DNA of 5,078 nucleotides from positions 1-5,078 of the forward strand of contig URPG01000168.1 in the NCBI GenBank assembly GCA_900549675.1, given 5' to 3'. This stretch comes from an uncultured Oscillospiraceae bacterium (GTDB lineage Bacteria > Bacillota > Clostridia > Oscillospirales > Acutalibacteraceae). Each line of letters starts with the position of its first letter. The first letter of the stretch is position 1. Shown piece by piece: positions 4,619 to 5,078 of the stretch. The translations under genes and the position numbers were made by a program. The notes under the pieces were generated by a model. The model was given only the letters and a program-made list of their open reading frames with translations, was not told where the DNA came from and did not search any database.

Positions 4619-5078
4619 GTGAATTTATATCTACTAAGGAGAATTTTAAAAATAATACGAATCATATTCCCAGCCGGTCAGCCAGAGCTTTCCGTACCAA
4701 GAAAGAAGAAAAACGCTATTGGATTTTGCTGATTACCTTATTTGTTTTAGGAGCACTGGCGGCTTATGGACTTTTGGTGTATAATAATCCTGTTCCGGTG
4801 GATTCCCCCTCTTTTCTCCCTGTTGTCAGACGAAGACTGGTGGCGCTTACCGCCATGATTATTGCTGCGGTTTGCCAGAGTCTTGCCACCGTTGCCTTTC
4901 AATCAAGCACCAATAACCGAATTATAACGCCTTCTCTTTTGGGCTTTGAAGCACTTTATTCCACCATACATACGGCTACTATGTTCTTTTTCGGTGCCGG
5001 AGCCTTTCTGAATTTCAGCGGAATCGGTCCTTTTCTCCTACAGGTCGTTGCAATGGTTTTTATGTGTCTGCTGCTTTA
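4615..5078 (+). CDS. yclO: Siderophore ABC transporter permease 2 (FecCD family, YclO/FatC/CeuC type), 5' part
   Basis: The first 154 residues of the partner permease; the gene continues beyond the window. ATG overlaps the previous stop as ATGA, and AAGGAA (4603-4608) lies six bases upstream, so the two permeases are translationally coupled and probably made in equal amounts. A charged, hydrophilic extension (1-34) precedes the first membrane helix (35-55). RRRLVALTAMIIAAVCQSLA (72-91) and FQSSTNNRIITPSLLGFEALY (95-115) are the diagnostic FecCD region and closely follow YclO as I recall it. Together with permease 1 it should form a heterodimeric channel. The ATPase (YclP type) is expected downstream outside the window. 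Confidence 0.88.
   Translation, partial: MSEFISTKENFKNNTNHIPSRSARAFRTKKEEKRYWILLITLFVLGALAAYGLLVYNNPVPVDSPSFLPVVRRRLVALTAMIIAAVCQSLATVAFQSSTNNRIITPSLLGFEALYSTIHTATMFFFGAGAFLNFSGIGPFLLQVVAMVFMCLLL

Noticed and set aside
4312..4665. 117-codon minus-strand frame
   Set aside because: It is antisense to the conserved C-terminal half of permease 1 and the start of permease 2; the hydrophobic product is a mirror of those codons and resembles no family I know.
1..5078. CRISPR array, transposon ends, tRNA or rRNA genes
   Set aside because: No regularly spaced repeats, transposase frames, matching terminal inverted repeats or tRNA-like cloverleaf sequences were seen on reading both strands.

Overview
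The window looks like a chromosomal piece of a low-GC Gram-positive bacterium, most likely a member of the Clostridia. The reasons are AT-rich DNA, strong AGGAGG-type ribosome binding sites, a lipoprotein-anchored binding protein, AT-rich intrinsic terminators, and protein types common in that group. All genes read on the + strand. I see no rRNA, tRNA, CRISPR array, insertion sequence or phage gene.

Left part (1-699): the last residues of an ABC ATPase overlap by 17 bases an ABC-2 type permease of the PF13346 kind. The pair is the end of a small two-component exporter operon of unknown substrate.

Middle part (747-2073): a flavodoxin-fold NAD(P)H-dependent oxidoreductase with a compact four-cysteine motif is followed 37 bases later by a membrane-embedded CDP-alcohol phosphatidyltransferase with a perfect family signature. 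Their relation is not clear from sequence.

Intergenic part (2074-2504, 431 bases): this is the richest non-coding stretch. It holds a sigma-A promoter with both hexamers at consensus and a 17-base spacer (2205-2233). After it come a hairpin that would pair with a Shine-Dalgarno-like GGAGG (2249-2272), an intrinsic terminator (2292-2320), a sequence resembling a DtxR/IdeR box (2325-2343) and a 7+7 palindrome just before the next gene's ribosome binding site (2469-2487). Together they suggest a long, probably attenuated leader for the iron-uptake genes, or a separate short RNA.

Right part (2505-5078): three genes of a ferric-siderophore importer of the YclNOPQ/FatBCD type. They are a lipoprotein receptor, permease 1, and permease 2, which runs off the window end. 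The ATPase is presumably downstream. The receptor keeps three arginines that match those known to contact the siderophore in B. subtilis YclQ. A near-ideal intrinsic terminator hairpin (3635-3664) sits inside the first codons of permease 1. It probably lowers permease expression relative to the receptor.

Nothing here proves a new biological system. The best leads for something undescribed are the leader at 2205-2504 and the terminator-like hairpin within the permease gene.
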